Assembly (NCBI GenBank): GCA_001314865.1
Contig: LJZR01000007.1
Location: 1 to 64,000 of the forward strand
Source: Phormidesmis priestleyi Ana
Lineage (GTDB): Bacteria > Cyanobacteriota > Cyanobacteriia > Phormidesmidales > Phormidesmidaceae
Reading direction: 5' to 3'
DNA: 64,000 bases
The position numbers and the translations under genes are program-made. Below are positions 40,040 to 48,954 of the stretch, one piece after another. The notes under the pieces were generated by a model. The model was not told where the DNA came from and made no database searches. It saw only the letters and a list, made by a program, of their open reading frames with translations. Position 1 is the first letter of the stretch; the number at the start of each line of letters is the position of its first letter.

Positions 40040-40576
40040 GTGGCGCTTCCGTTTCCAGCTGAAAAATATGGCGGTCGATATCGCCTAGAGGTGGGATCTT
40101 CTTTGCAACGGGCTCGCCTAGTGAAATTTATGCAGCGCGCCTACCGCGAACTAGGTCACCAAACGGATGCTCAATCAAATCGCCAACATGTCGGCACGCA
40201 TCTCGCCGATACCGTACAGCGTCATCTATCGCCTCAGTCACAGCTATGGTGGCTAATTGATAACGAAGCCGCCGCTCAATCAGTTGGTTTGCCCGGCCTG
40301 CATAGTTTGGAGCCGGTCGGCTGTCTTTGGTTAGGAGAAGCGATTGACCAGCGCAGCGGCAATAAGCAAGCCTATGTTTTTTTGCTGTATGTAGCGCCTG
40401 CGCATCGGCACAAAGGGCTAGGCAGTACGCTTATGCATCAGGCCCAGCGCTGGGCCAAACAACAGGGATATGCGCAAATCAGTCTACAAGTGTTTGAAGA
40501 TAATCAGGCGGCGATGAACCTGTATGCCAAGCTGGGCTATCAGTCGCAGGCAAAATGGATGTCGTTAGATTTGTAG
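40040..40576 (+). CDS. GNAT-family N-acetyltransferase
   Basis: 178 residues from GTG directly after the preceding stop (TGA-GTG). The acetyl-CoA-binding motif A is clear: YVFLLYVAPAHRHKGLGSTL then MHQAQRWAKQQGYAQISLQV, with motif B NQAAMNLYAKLGYQ. The N-terminal half is specific to this group. Substrate unknown. It is co-transcribed with the small membrane protein. Confidence 0.9.
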   Translation: MALPFPAEKYGGRYRLEVGSSLQRARLVKFMQRAYRELGHQTDAQSNRQHVGTHLADTVQRHLSPQSQLWWLIDNEAAAQSVGLPGLHSLEPVGCLWLGEAIDQRSGNKQAYVFLLYVAPAHRHKGLGSTLMHQAQRWAKQQGYAQISLQVFEDNQAAMNLYAKLGYQSQAKWMSLDL

Positions 40577-40692
40577 ACTTTAGGTCTGCGAGGTCAGGGC
40601 TTTTCAGTTCATATCAAGCCTTTACGCTCAGTCTTAATGCTAGTCCTAACGCTCAGTTTTAACGCTCAGTTTTAAGGTATTCAATCTTTATA

Positions 40693-41829
40693 CTAAGCAG
40701 TCACCGCTGGACTCAATCCTAAGGCATCCATCATCCGCGCCATATCAAAATGCTGCTCCATCAGATGCTCAATGCACGCGACCTTGATAGGCTCATGCAA
40801 ACGCACTTGATCAAAGGCTTTTTCAATAATTTCTACTGTGGTCAGCGTGTCCAAATCGACCGACAAAATGGGGACTTCTAAATCTTCTGCAAGTTTGAGG
40901 ATGTCGGCGCGGGGGGCAAGTCTGCCTGTGAGCACTAAGCACTGAGTAGAGCTTTCGAGGGCGGCCATTTGAATGTCGGAGCGATCGCCCCCTGTGACCA
41001 CCACCATATTATGGGCTTGGTTAAAGTAGCGCAGCGCCGAATTGGCATTCATTGCCCCAATCGAAATTTCCTCCACCATGATCTGGTCAATCCGCTCAGG
41101 ACTGTTGAGAATATCTGCCTTAAGATGATGCACCAGCGCTTCTACGCTGACGCTGCGCATAATCGGCGTCCGTGGCAAAATGCCGAACACTGCAATTTGA
41201 TGGCGCTCTAGGCAGTCTTTAACCGGTTTGAGCTGATTTTCCATTAGCTCTTCGGGCACATCGTTGATCACCACACCTAGCAGCTTATTGCCTAGCTTTT
41301 GCTTGGCCGCTAGCAGCTTATCAACCACTAACGCTGAGTGGTAGCGCGTCACCAAAATAACGCTGGCATTGCTCATTTGGGCCATGTCGGGCAGCGAAAG
41401 CCCAAACAAAGCGCCTTCTTCTAAGTCTCCTGGCCCTTCTATGAGCAAGATGTCTTCACCTTGGCTGCTCAGTACCGCTTCTACATCCTGGGGGTCTATG
41501 AGCTTTTCTTTAGAGAGTTGCTGGGTAATCGTGGCTTCATCTAACGCAAACAGGGGCGGTCTGATCCGATTTGCACTGAGGTTGAGGGTATTGCCAATAA
41601 AGCGAACATCTTCATCAATGGGGTAGCTGCCTGCTTTGCTGCCACCTTCTAGGAGGCCTTCACTGGGGCAGGTGCCGATAGGTTTGGCATAAGCCACATC
41701 TAGACCTTGCGATCGCAGTTGTATCGCTAGTCCCAAAACCGTTGCCGACTTACCGCTATATGACTCAATAGAGCCAATGAGCAAATGCTTAGATGAGCGA
41801 TCAGATACTCGGCTTGATGATTGGCTCAC
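40693..41829 (-). CDS. Phosphotransacetylase-like P-loop protein with DRTGG domain
   Basis: 378 residues. The N-terminal BioD-like P-loop domain (LLIGSIESYSGKSATVLGLA, residues 16-35) is followed by LLIEGPGDLEEGALFGLSLP. The DRTGG-type domain comes next (RTPIMRSVSVEALVHHLKAD to VVVTGGDRSDIQMAALES, about 215-320). Cyanobacterial proteins of this make-up are annotated as phosphotransacetylase-family, but they have only the regulatory N-terminal part of Pta, not the catalytic domain. Thus a regulatory or cobyrinate-amidase-like role is more likely. Divergent from nothing near; ebsA lies upstream on the same strand. Confidence 0.85.
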   Translation of the reverse strand: MSQSSSRVSDRSSKHLLIGSIESYSGKSATVLGLAIQLRSQGLDVAYAKPIGTCPSEGLLEGGSKAGSYPIDEDVRFIGNTLNLSANRIRPPLFALDEATITQQLSKEKLIDPQDVEAVLSSQGEDILLIEGPGDLEEGALFGLSLPDMAQMSNASVILVTRYHSALVVDKLLAAKQKLGNKLLGVVINDVPEELMENQLKPVKDCLERHQIAVFGILPRTPIMRSVSVEALVHHLKADILNSPERIDQIMVEEISIGAMNANSALRYFNQAHNMVVVTGGDRSDIQMAALESSTQCLVLTGRLAPRADILKLAEDLEVPILSVDLDTLTTVEIIEKAFDQVRLHEPIKVACIEHLMEQHFDMARMMDALGLSPAVTA

Positions 41830-41972
41830 GCCCCAACTCCTTTCAATTTGTGTCGCAAACGTGCGAGTGCGTCCCTCTCATTCTGCCATGTTCGTCAACA
41901 GGCGCGTTAGGAAAAAGAAAAAGAGCTTTCGACTGAGGTTTAACTGGGACTCAACTGAGACTCAACTGGAAC

Positions 41973-42353
41973 TCAACCGCTATCGCCCATGCGCAATAGC
42001 CTACGGTAAAAACTTTGATCAAAGTCAGGCGTTTTGTTCTGATTCATGGTCACCACCACCGCAATCAAAAAGTCTACAAATTCAAAAGTTGCCATCGTAA
42101 TTTCGTAGGTAAGCTCGCTATCGCCGTCAAACTGCATTCGGCAGCGGGTGAGGTCGGCAGGTAGCATAGAAACATTCCAGGTCGCCAAAAAAGGAATACT
42201 ATCGGTACCCTCAATTGCGCGTTCACCTTCAATATTGCCCTGCTTATACAGACCAATGGCGTAGGGCAGTGCGTTGCGTTTTTTTCCCTGGTAATAAGGC
42301 AGATAAACGCTGGCTTCTGGCTTTGTGGCAGGTTTGATAGATTGGAGAGACAT
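41973..42353 (-). CDS. ebsA: EbsA-family protein, type IV pilus / biofilm self-suppression
   Basis: 126 residues. ASVYLPYYQGKKRNALPYAI, GLYKQGNIEGERAIEGTDSI, PFLATWNVSMLPADLTRCRM and FEFVDFLIAVV match the EbsA family as I remember it. In Synechococcus elongatus, EbsA takes part in type IV pilus assembly, protein secretion and biofilm self-suppression, and was reported to associate with PilB and Hfq (established for that species). No pil genes are nearby. Naming is by motif recall. Confidence 0.75.
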   Translation of the reverse strand: MSLQSIKPATKPEASVYLPYYQGKKRNALPYAIGLYKQGNIEGERAIEGTDSIPFLATWNVSMLPADLTRCRMQFDGDSELTYEITMATFEFVDFLIAVVVTMNQNKTPDFDQSFYRRLLRMGDSG

Positions 42354-42656
42354 AGCTACTGTAAAACGTGGGTGATGCGGCCCCGTGAGTAGGCCATAGA
42401 GAGTATCCGGCTTTGCTTCATCATTCCCTTCCGACAGGTGAAAACTTTAATCATGCTGAGGGTGCGCCATAAGTAGTGCGATGAGGGCGGCATATCGGTG
42501 TGCACTGTTTCGTGACGGATTCAGCAGCTGTATTGCTGTATTCAAGCCAAGTGAGCAACGCGATGGAAACGCGATAGAAAAGCTGGAGAAGCCTACACCC
42601 GTAAGGATGTGGTTAAATTAAGAAACATTTGTTAAGGGATCTAAACAAAAATACGT
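42354..42656. other. Divergent promoter region between ebsA and the GT2 gene
   Basis: About 300 bases without a gene, between two divergent start codons. It must hold both promoters. I see no strong hairpin or repeat. A GGGATC stretch 15-20 bases ahead of the GT2 ATG is a weak ribosome-binding candidate. Confidence 0.5.
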
Positions 42657-44117
42657 ATGTCAGACTTTGCCGAACCGGTTGTCCCTGAGCTAGCTCACGA
42701 CCTTGCTCGCGAACTGTGCTCCGAGGCCGATCTTGCCTTCAATGCCGAGCTGTTTAAAGGCTACGAGGGACGACGGTTAAAAGCGGCTGTAGCCTTGGCT
42801 TTGCTTTGGCTCATTACCTTGGGGCTACACCTTGTACCTTGGGGGCGCAGCTTAGTATTGTGCGTGACGGCGCTCATGAGCGTTCATGCCCTGCGGGTGC
42901 TGTCTGCTAGGCCTTTGGCTGCGCCTCAACCGCTTCCTTCTACTCAAAATGATCTTGCCCAAGCTGATCTTGCCCAAGCTGATCTTGCCCAAGCTGATCT
43001 ATTGCCTGCTGCTCAGGTGACAACACAGGATTGGCCCTATGTGTCATTGCTAGTCGCTGCAAAAAATGAAGAGCAGGTCATCGGCAAACTGGTAGAGTCG
43101 CTGCTGCATATTGACTATCCCTCACATCTCTACGATCTGTGGATTATTGATGACTACAGTACCGACCGTACTCCTGAAATCCTGCGTGATCTCTCTAAGC
43201 AATACCCGCGGCTTAATGTGATTAATCGAGGGCCGGAGGCAACGGGGGGGAAGTCGGGTGCGCTGAACTTGGTATGGCCCCAAACCAAAGGGGATTTGCT
43301 GGCGGTGTTTGATGCCGATGCCCATGTACCGAGTGATTTGCTGCGCTATGTGGTGCCGATGTTTGACGAGCAGGCAAACGGGGGCAAAACAGGGGCGGTG
43401 CAGGTGCGTAAGGCGATCGCGAATGCGTCTACTAACTTTTGGACGCGCGGACAAAAGGCTGAGATGGCTTTGGATACTTACATGCAGGAGCGGCGGATCG
43501 CGGTTGGGGGGATTGGAGAATTGCGAGGCAATGGTCAGTTTGTACGGCGCAGTGTGATTGCCCAGTGCGGCGGCTGGAACGAAGAAACCATTACTGACGA
43601 CTTAGACCTGACGATTCAGCTGCATTTGCATCAGTGGGACATTGGGTTGCTCTTTGCGCCGCCTGTCGAAGAAGAAGGGGTGACCACGGCGGTTGCGCTG
43701 TGGCATCAGCGCAACCGCTGGGCAGAAGGCGGCTTTCAGCGCTACTTAGACTATTGGCGACAGCTGGTAAAAAATCGCATGGGTTGGCAAAAGTCGATTG
43801 ACATGGCGGGTTTTTGGATTATTCAGTACATGATGCCTGCGGTCGTGGTGCCTGATTTTGCGATCGCCCTCATTCGCCATCAGCTGCCCATCTTTGGCCC
43901 GATTACGCTTTTGGGCATTGCCATGTCGCTGTGGGGTATGTTTATGACCCTTCGCCGAGCTGAAACCACATCTTTGTGGAGTGCTGCTGTCCAGACCTTT
44001 CGCGGCACGGTGTATATGCTGCATTGGGTGCTGGTCATTGCCACTATGGCCATGCGAATTTCAGTTCGGCCCAAAAAACTCAAGTGGGTTAAAACGATCC
44101 ACGGTGCCGCTGATTAG
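42657..44117 (+). CDS. GT2 family glycosyltransferase, membrane-bound
   Basis: 486 residues. Two N-terminal helices (about 43-80) precede a GT-A domain with VSLLVAAKNEEQVIGKLVES, LWIIDDYSTDRTPEIL, LLAVFDADAHVP (DxD site), GNGQFVRRSVI, TDDLDLTIQLHL and the QRNRW motif (the Q-x-x-R-W signature of processive synthases). Three or four C-terminal helices follow. This plan is that of cellulose-synthase or BcsA/HasA-like processive transferases, so it probably makes or exports a polysaccharide. Three QADLA copies lie ahead of the catalytic domain (15-bp units, 42951-42995). Confidence 0.92.
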   Translation: MSDFAEPVVPELAHDLARELCSEADLAFNAELFKGYEGRRLKAAVALALLWLITLGLHLVPWGRSLVLCVTALMSVHALRVLSARPLAAPQPLPSTQNDLAQADLAQADLAQADLLPAAQVTTQDWPYVSLLVAAKNEEQVIGKLVESLLHIDYPSHLYDLWIIDDYSTDRTPEILRDLSKQYPRLNVINRGPEATGGKSGALNLVWPQTKGDLLAVFDADAHVPSDLLRYVVPMFDEQANGGKTGAVQVRKAIANASTNFWTRGQKAEMALDTYMQERRIAVGGIGELRGNGQFVRRSVIAQCGGWNEETITDDLDLTIQLHLHQWDIGLLFAPPVEEEGVTTAVALWHQRNRWAEGGFQRYLDYWRQLVKNRMGWQKSIDMAGFWIIQYMMPAVVVPDFAIALIRHQLPIFGPITLLGIAMSLWGMFMTLRRAETTSLWSAAVQTFRGTVYMLHWVLVIATMAMRISVRPKKLKWVKTIHGAAD

Positions 44118-44161
44118 CGAGCTGTCGGTTAGATTGATGGGTGTATTCACTGGCGCATTTA

Positions 44162-44992
44162 TTAGCGACTAGGACGGCCCTGACCCGTGACGACAACTCG
44201 GACAATCAGGGCGCTTAGCCCTATGGCTAACATGACGCTCACCACTGAGACCACGGAGCGGATAGGAAGGGTGTCTGCATGCTTGAGGGCGATCGCACAT
44301 AGTGCCCATACTGTCACAGCTGGATAGGCGGCGTCTCCATACCTGAAGGCGATGGTTGCAGAAATCGCTGCACTCACGCACAGCATGGCAACCGTCAGCG
44401 CAATGCCACCGGCAGAGGCTTCAACCGTACCGACATATTCCGACACCGTGCCTGCTGGAATTTTCATGGCATATAAGGCACCCGCCACATTCACCACTGC
44501 GGCTACTGTAATCCAACCAAAGTAAACGCTGATAGGGGCCTGTACCAGCCAGCGAATTTGCCGAGTCGGGCGCAGCGTGCGGGTCGCTAGGTAGGAAAAT
44601 ATCAGACAGCCCAAAATGCCTGCCATCAGCACGACCGACCCCCAAAACTGAAAGGTCAAGAACACATATATCCAGGCTATTTGCAGGACGCAAGCGCCAA
44701 CGAGCCCCCAAGAGACTTTTGCGATCGCTGCATTGTGGCGATTAGCCGGTAGCGCCTGATAAAGACTGTAAGCAATGAGTGCAAGGTATATCAGGCCCCA
44801 TATGGCAAAGGCGTAGCCAGCTGGCGTGATCAGCACACCGCCTAAAATAGTGTTAGAGACTTCGCCTGTATTTTTACCAGCTGGGGGATAAATGTTGGAA
44901 ATAGCGTTGACTGCGATCGCCATCAGCACCGCTACCACAGTTACCCACTGCCGCACCAGTGTCCCTAGTGCTGAGTGCTCGGACTTTTGCAT
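44162..44992 (-). CDS. TspO/MBR-related membrane protein
   Basis: 276 residues with seven or eight hydrophobic helices. The TspO-like signature appears as ITPAGYAFAIWGLIYLALIA (about 54-73), and a further WLVQAPISVYFGWITVAAVV repeat at about 148-167 recalls TspO helices 3-4. Classical TspO is 150-160 residues; this is the longer tryptophan-poor branch commonly annotated as tryptophan-rich sensory protein in cyanobacteria. TspO proteins bind porphyrins and steroids and regulate stress responses. Whether this branch does so is unknown. Confidence 0.75.
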   Translation of the reverse strand: MQKSEHSALGTLVRQWVTVVAVLMAIAVNAISNIYPPAGKNTGEVSNTILGGVLITPAGYAFAIWGLIYLALIAYSLYQALPANRHNAAIAKVSWGLVGACVLQIAWIYVFLTFQFWGSVVLMAGILGCLIFSYLATRTLRPTRQIRWLVQAPISVYFGWITVAAVVNVAGALYAMKIPAGTVSEYVGTVEASAGGIALTVAMLCVSAAISATIAFRYGDAAYPAVTVWALCAIALKHADTLPIRSVVSVVSVMLAIGLSALIVRVVVTGQGRPSR

Positions 44993-45328
44993 AGTTTTTT
45001 CCTAAGGCGTAATTCTCCCTAAATTGTATAAGGCGCCATAGAAATCCGATGCGGTTCGGGGCTCATGTTCGGCTTATTTAAGTAGGTTTAAGAATGCTTG
45101 ATTTAATAGCGACTGGTCAATATTAATGTTGTAATTGTCTTTTCTTCTGACATCTTTTTTCCAAGGAATCTTTTTCTGAAGGAATGTTATTGAGTTGCTT
45201 TATTTAGACTAAATTATTCATTTATTGAATTATCCGCTAGTGGCCATATGCTGTAGTTCTTTTGGTGGTGAGGCTTGCGGTGGTGAGGCTTTTGGTGGTG
45301 AGGCTTGCGGTGAGGCGCATAGCCACTG
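44993..45328. other. Gene-free stretch with GGTGGTGAGGCTT repeats
   Basis: About 336 bases, no supported gene. The left part is the leader of the TspO-related gene and is AT-rich. The right part (about 45263-45315) holds four diverged copies of a GGTGGTGAGGCTTTTG/TGC-type unit of about 15 bases. Confidence 0.6.
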
Positions 45329-45835
45329 CTAGGTTTGGGGGTAAGTAGAGGCAGTAACGACACTGGCTCCTGTCAACCAAGCAAGCGTGTCCATAAACTG
45401 CCTGCCGACTTCGTTTGTAGTGACTTGCCGTCCATATATAAACACTTGAGGCGTTTGTTGTGGTGACTTAGAAGTCGTATTAACGAACCACTTTTGCAAC
45501 TGATTAACGTATCTTTTGAGCGTTTGAAAACTAAAGTCACCATAGGTAAAATTCAGCGTGCCCGGCACACACTCAACGATGATATGAAGGTTACTGAAAG
45601 GTTTATTGAAGGAATGCAGCGCAGCGGTGATCTGACTAATGGCATCTTCATGAGGATCTAGTAAAACAACCTCAGCTTTAGAAGATATCGCCATCGCTAA
45701 GCAGTCATAATTACTGACCCCAGGGTCAATGACAACCAGCATGTCATCACCTGTATAGAGACTATTGTTGGATTGGAGTGGGGGCAAAGACAACATATCA
45801 TTGCTACTACAGAAGCTCTTGTGGGATGGGATCAT
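45329..45835 (-). CDS. Stand-alone DUF4347 domain protein
   Basis: 168 residues. MLVVIDPGVSNYDCLAMAIS, AEVVLLDPHEDAISQITAAL and QVFIYGRQVTTNEVGRQFMD with ALLTGASVV-like WLTGASVVTAS match DUF4347, a domain usually found at the N-terminus of very large secreted adhesin-like proteins. Here it is the entire gene: the stop comes right at the domain's usual C-terminal end. The usual HG and GC catalytic-like positions (SHGAPG and YGCNV in typical members) read VECVPG and YGRQV, so the caspase-like His/Cys pair is lost. It is either a decayed remnant or a small derived protein. No signal peptide. Confidence 0.75.
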   Translation of the reverse strand: MIPSHKSFCSSNDMLSLPPLQSNNSLYTGDDMLVVIDPGVSNYDCLAMAISSKAEVVLLDPHEDAISQITAALHSFNKPFSNLHIIVECVPGTLNFTYGDFSFQTLKRYVNQLQKWFVNTTSKSPQQTPQVFIYGRQVTTNEVGRQFMDTLAWLTGASVVTASTYPQT

Positions 45836-46505
45836 AATAAAAGAAAGTGAATAACAACTAAATAACTAAACTAAACAGCTAAACCAAACAACTAATAGAG
45901 CTAACTTAATGGATGCATCTCTTTGGACGCACCCAACCCACTTCTATACTTCACCCAAGTAGCCCTGGTTACTCCGAATTTACAAGGGATCCTATCTACG
46001 CTAGATTTACTCCAGTGGGTAGAAGCCCGTTATAAGCTAGGTTATAAGCATTATTCAAAGCGTCGTAGAAGCGTTGGGGCTAGCAGGACGGCATTGTTTT
46101 ATAGGGTTTGATAGGTGATTTTTTATAAGTGATTTTTGTAGATGATCGTCTTATAGTTTATAGTCCGCCTATAGCTTGCAGAGAGTCTGCCTGTAGATAG
46201 ATAGTCCGTCCCATAGACAAGTAATAAAGGGTGACCTGTCTGAGCGAAAAACATGCCTGCCCATAGCGAATAATTTATCGAGTCTATTTGTAATCTACAT
46301 CAGTAATTTAAGTACCAAAAGGCACATGGAGTCTGTGTAAGCAGGTGATGAGTCATCGTTATGCAAAGCAGATCAATGTTAAGCGATAAAAACTTTTTTG
46401 CGAGTTACTTAGTGTTTTGCAAGAAAGTTTCACTAGATGGAGAGTTTTCCTTCGCTAAGGTAAAAGGGCTCTCCTAAAACAGCTATTAATCGCCAGAGGT
46501 GACTT
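45836..46505. other. 670-base gene-poor stretch
   Basis: It contains ACTAAAC/CTAAACAG-type direct repeats near 45855-45895, a doubtful 62-codon frame near 45923-46111 that I do not call, and repeats of TATAGTC/GTAGAT type near 46130-46215. It ends in a hairpin (GGAGAG, 46439-46444, with CTCTCC, 46469-46474, and an inner CCTT-CGCT-AAGG) about 30 bases ahead of the next start codon. It may hold decayed sequence once joined to the DUF4347 gene. Confidence 0.5.
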
Positions 46506-47039
46506 ATGAATATTTCGCGGCTTTCTGCCCCGCTGTCTCGGCGACAGTTTAACTGGGATACGTTGGTTTTGCTGATAGTGACCTTTTGGCTCAGCAGCAG
46601 CGTCCTGCTTGATTTTTTGCTGATGCCGATGATGTATGAGTCTGGCATGATGAACTCGGCTAATTTTGCCACGGCAGGGTACAGCATTTTTTGGCTGTTT
46701 AACCGGGTGGAACTGCTATGCGCGGCGGCTATTTTGAGCTGTTTGCTGGCATTGCGGCAGCGGCGGAGCCCATTTGGAGTGGTCACGAGCGGTGCGCGTA
46801 GTCGATGGGCTGTGGTCATTAGCGGTTTGCTGTTGGCGATCGCACTCACCTATACCTACCTACTCACTCCCCATATGAGCGCGCTGGGTATGCACCTGAG
46901 CGGCGACTTCTCTGAGCCTGCGCCTATTGCAATGAACGCCATGCATCTTCTGTACTGGGCACTAGAAGCCATCAAGCTGTTTGCAGCGGGCTGGTTGGTT
47001 AAGCTGTGCTACCGCGATGTTGCGGCGATGATGGATTAG
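46506..47039 (+). CDS. Four-helix membrane protein, DUF4149-like
   Basis: 177 residues with four hydrophobic helices (about 19-40, 55-80, 100-120, 143-165). FNRVELLCAAAILSCLLAL and LLDFLLMPMMYESGM resemble the DUF4149/TMEM205-like fold (family recall, weak). A leader hairpin (46439-46474) lies just upstream and could influence translation. No partner gene. The gene is convergent with the TetR regulator; a strong bidirectional terminator lies between. Confidence 0.65.
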   Translation: MNISRLSAPLSRRQFNWDTLVLLIVTFWLSSSVLLDFLLMPMMYESGMMNSANFATAGYSIFWLFNRVELLCAAAILSCLLALRQRRSPFGVVTSGARSRWAVVISGLLLAIALTYTYLLTPHMSALGMHLSGDFSEPAPIAMNAMHLLYWALEAIKLFAAGWLVKLCYRDVAAMMD

Positions 47040-47132
47040 GAATGGATTGGAAATGGATTAGGCGATCGCGCCTCGACCGTACATATTGATCGCATATATT
47101 GACCGCACATATTGATCGCACATATTGAAGGT

Positions 47133-47171
47133 AAAAAACGCTCAATGAATTTCAATCATTGAGCGTTTTTT
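47133..47171. terminator. Bidirectional intrinsic terminator
   Basis: A perfect 16-bp stem AAAAAACGCTCAATGA / TCATTGAGCGTTTTTT with a 7-nt loop. The A- and T-runs at both ends let it stop transcription from both convergent genes (the DUF4149-like gene and the TetR gene). Confidence 0.95.
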
Positions 47172-47220
47172 GCTTTTTTGCTGCTGATCATTTTCGCCGA
47201 CTGTTTCGCCAACTGAGGGC

Positions 47221-47874
47221 CTATCGCTGTCCCATGCCGCGCTTAAACACTTGAACCAACTGATCAAAAATGTGATCAATCGCCTGCATATTTAGCTCAA
47301 AATCAGCGTCTTCGGCTATCTTTTGCGTTTCAACGCCTAACTTTTGCGGAATATAGTATTTAAGATTGTCGCTGGCTGTCACAATGATAAAAGTGGCCAA
47401 ATCAGGATCTATCGTTGGTATCAAGTCACCTTGGGCCATGCCTTTTTGAACCAAATCCTGAATGTATTGGCGCGCAGTGGCCTGCGCGCGCGCCAGCAAG
47501 ATTTTCTTCACTGGGCTGTCTCCATATGCCGCGCGGTTAATCACTTGCGTGAGGAGCGGCTGTTGCAAGTTAAACTGAACGCTCACGTGAAATAGCCAGC
47601 GTAAGGATTCAAAAAAGTCTCTTGGCTCAGGAGTGGGATGATTCTCTCGGATAAACGCTATGCGCTGATCGTAAGCCAAATTAACCACATATAAATACAG
47701 CTCTTTTTTATCTGCAAAATATTGGTAAAAGCTGCCTTTGGCGATTTTGGCCTGCTTGACGATATTAGAGATAGAAGCCGTGTCGTAATCAGCATGGGCG
47801 AATTCTAAAATTGCCAAATCAGTAATTTTCTGTCGCTTTTTGTCGGGTAGGTTAAAAAATGTCTGATTGGGCAT
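47221..47874 (-). CDS. TetR/AcrR-family transcriptional regulator
   Basis: 217 residues from the ATG at 47874. The N-terminal HTH is clear: KKRQKITDLAILEFAHADYD then TASISNIVKQAKIAKGSFYQ and YFADKKELYLYVV. The C-terminal ligand domain is helical (about 70-215). A GTG 15 codons upstream is also in frame, but it lies inside the motif ATGACC-N4-AGTCACAT (47904-47921), which I read as this regulator's own operator, so the inner ATG is more likely. The same motif occurs twice ahead of the adaptor-RND operon at 56457, suggesting that this regulator controls that pump. The ligand is unknown. Confidence 0.9.
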   Translation of the reverse strand: MPNQTFFNLPDKKRQKITDLAILEFAHADYDTASISNIVKQAKIAKGSFYQYFADKKELYLYVVNLAYDQRIAFIRENHPTPEPRDFFESLRWLFHVSVQFNLQQPLLTQVINRAAYGDSPVKKILLARAQATARQYIQDLVQKGMAQGDLIPTIDPDLATFIIVTASDNLKYYIPQKLGVETQKIAEDADFELNMQAIDHIFDQLVQVFKRGMGQR

Positions 47875-47903
47875 GTCAGCGATGATGCTAGGCTGATAGT
47901 GAT

Positions 47904-47933
47904 ATGACCATAAAGTCACATTTATAAGGTCAT
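47904..47933. promoter_or_regulatory. Putative TetR operator in the tetR leader
   Basis: ATGACC-ATAA-AGTCACAT, followed at 47928 by GGTCAT, the inverse of the first half (ATATGACC and GGTCATAT form a perfect 8-bp inverted repeat, N18 apart). It begins 30 bases ahead of the chosen tetR start codon. The 18-bp part recurs at 56558 and 56574. Confidence 0.6.
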
Positions 47934-48050
47934 ATTGTAGTTAAAGAATGTCAGCGTGTCTATTAGGCAATTTGTTTGCCGTTTGTTTACGGTTTGTTCG
48001 CCATTTGTTCGCCGTTGGTTCGCTGTTTGTTCTCACAGGAAAACAGGGCT

Positions 48051-48812
48051 ATGAATTTAACAATTTCAGCAGCTGAGTATAATGCTGTTTTATTTGATCT
48101 CGACGGTGTGCTAACGCCGACTGCCCAAATCCACGCAGCTTGTTGGAAGCGCTTGTTTGACAATTTTTTAAAGCAGCGAGCTAAGGAAACGGGTATCTCT
48201 TTTCGACCCTTTGAAATTGAGCGCGACTATCCGCCCTATGTGGATGGCAAGCCTCGCTATGAGGGTGTCAAAAGTTTCTTGGCCTCTCGAAATATCTATT
48301 TGCCTGATGAACAGGAAGCGTCTTCGTCAGCGGAGATGGCTGGGGAGATCACTGTGCAAAAGCTGGGCGATCGCAAGGACAGATATTTTGAAGAAATCTT
48401 AGATGCAGAGGGTATTGAAGCCTATCGAGGTGCGGTTGCTTTGGTTCAACATCTGCGCAGTCAGGGGGTGAAAACCGCTGTTGTTTCGTCTAGTCGCAAC
48501 TGTAAAAAGGTGCTAAAAGCCGCGAGCATTACCTCGCTGTTCGATTACATTATGGATGGAAGCCTCGCTGAACAGCTTCACCTAGCGGGTAAGCCTGAGC
48601 CCGATACCTTTTTGAAAGCGGCTGAACAGTTGGGGGCTAGCGCTGATCGTAGCGTGGTGGTGGAAGATGCGATCGCAGGTGTTCAGGCAGGGCGAAAAGG
48701 CAATTTTGGCTTAGTCATTGGGGTTATTCACGGCGAAAACGCGACCTCCCTAAAAGAAAACGGTGCAGATATTGTTGTTCGCGATCTCAGTGAGCTGCTG
48801 CCTCAGGACTGA
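48051..48812 (+). CDS. pgmB: Beta-phosphoglucomutase-type HAD phosphatase
   Basis: 253 residues from the ATG at 48051. The longer open frame upstream translates a TTTGTTCGCC-like repeat. The HAD nucleophile motif VLFDLDGVLTPTAQIH (residues 13-28), the Ser motif VVSSSRNCKKVL and VVEDAIAGVQAG place it in HAD subclass IA, as does the helical cap between. GH65-linked HADs of this type interconvert beta-glucose-1-phosphate and glucose-6-phosphate; the phosphatase alternative cannot be excluded by eye. The GH65 gene follows on the same strand 142 bases on, which supports the mutase assignment. Confidence 0.88.
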   Translation: MNLTISAAEYNAVLFDLDGVLTPTAQIHAACWKRLFDNFLKQRAKETGISFRPFEIERDYPPYVDGKPRYEGVKSFLASRNIYLPDEQEASSSAEMAGEITVQKLGDRKDRYFEEILDAEGIEAYRGAVALVQHLRSQGVKTAVVSSSRNCKKVLKAASITSLFDYIMDGSLAEQLHLAGKPEPDTFLKAAEQLGASADRSVVVEDAIAGVQAGRKGNFGLVIGVIHGENATSLKENGADIVVRDLSELLPQD

Positions 48813-48954
48813 TCTCAGTTCTAACCTCAGTTCCACTCAGTTGAATCAATTCACACCTGCTTTTTACCGCTTCTTCGATTCCCAGCTTCTTCGATTTCCA
48901 AACAAAAACAAGAGACCAAGCCGAGAGACCAAACTGTCATTCAGCCCAGAAAAC

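Noticed and set aside
40693-41829. Full phosphate acetyltransferase (pta)
   Set aside because: Only the BioD-like and DRTGG regulatory parts are present; the catalytic PTA domain is missing.
45923-46111. 62-codon plus-strand frame from TTG
   Set aside because: No ribosome-binding site, unremarkable composition, no family recognised; it lies in a repeat-rich stretch.
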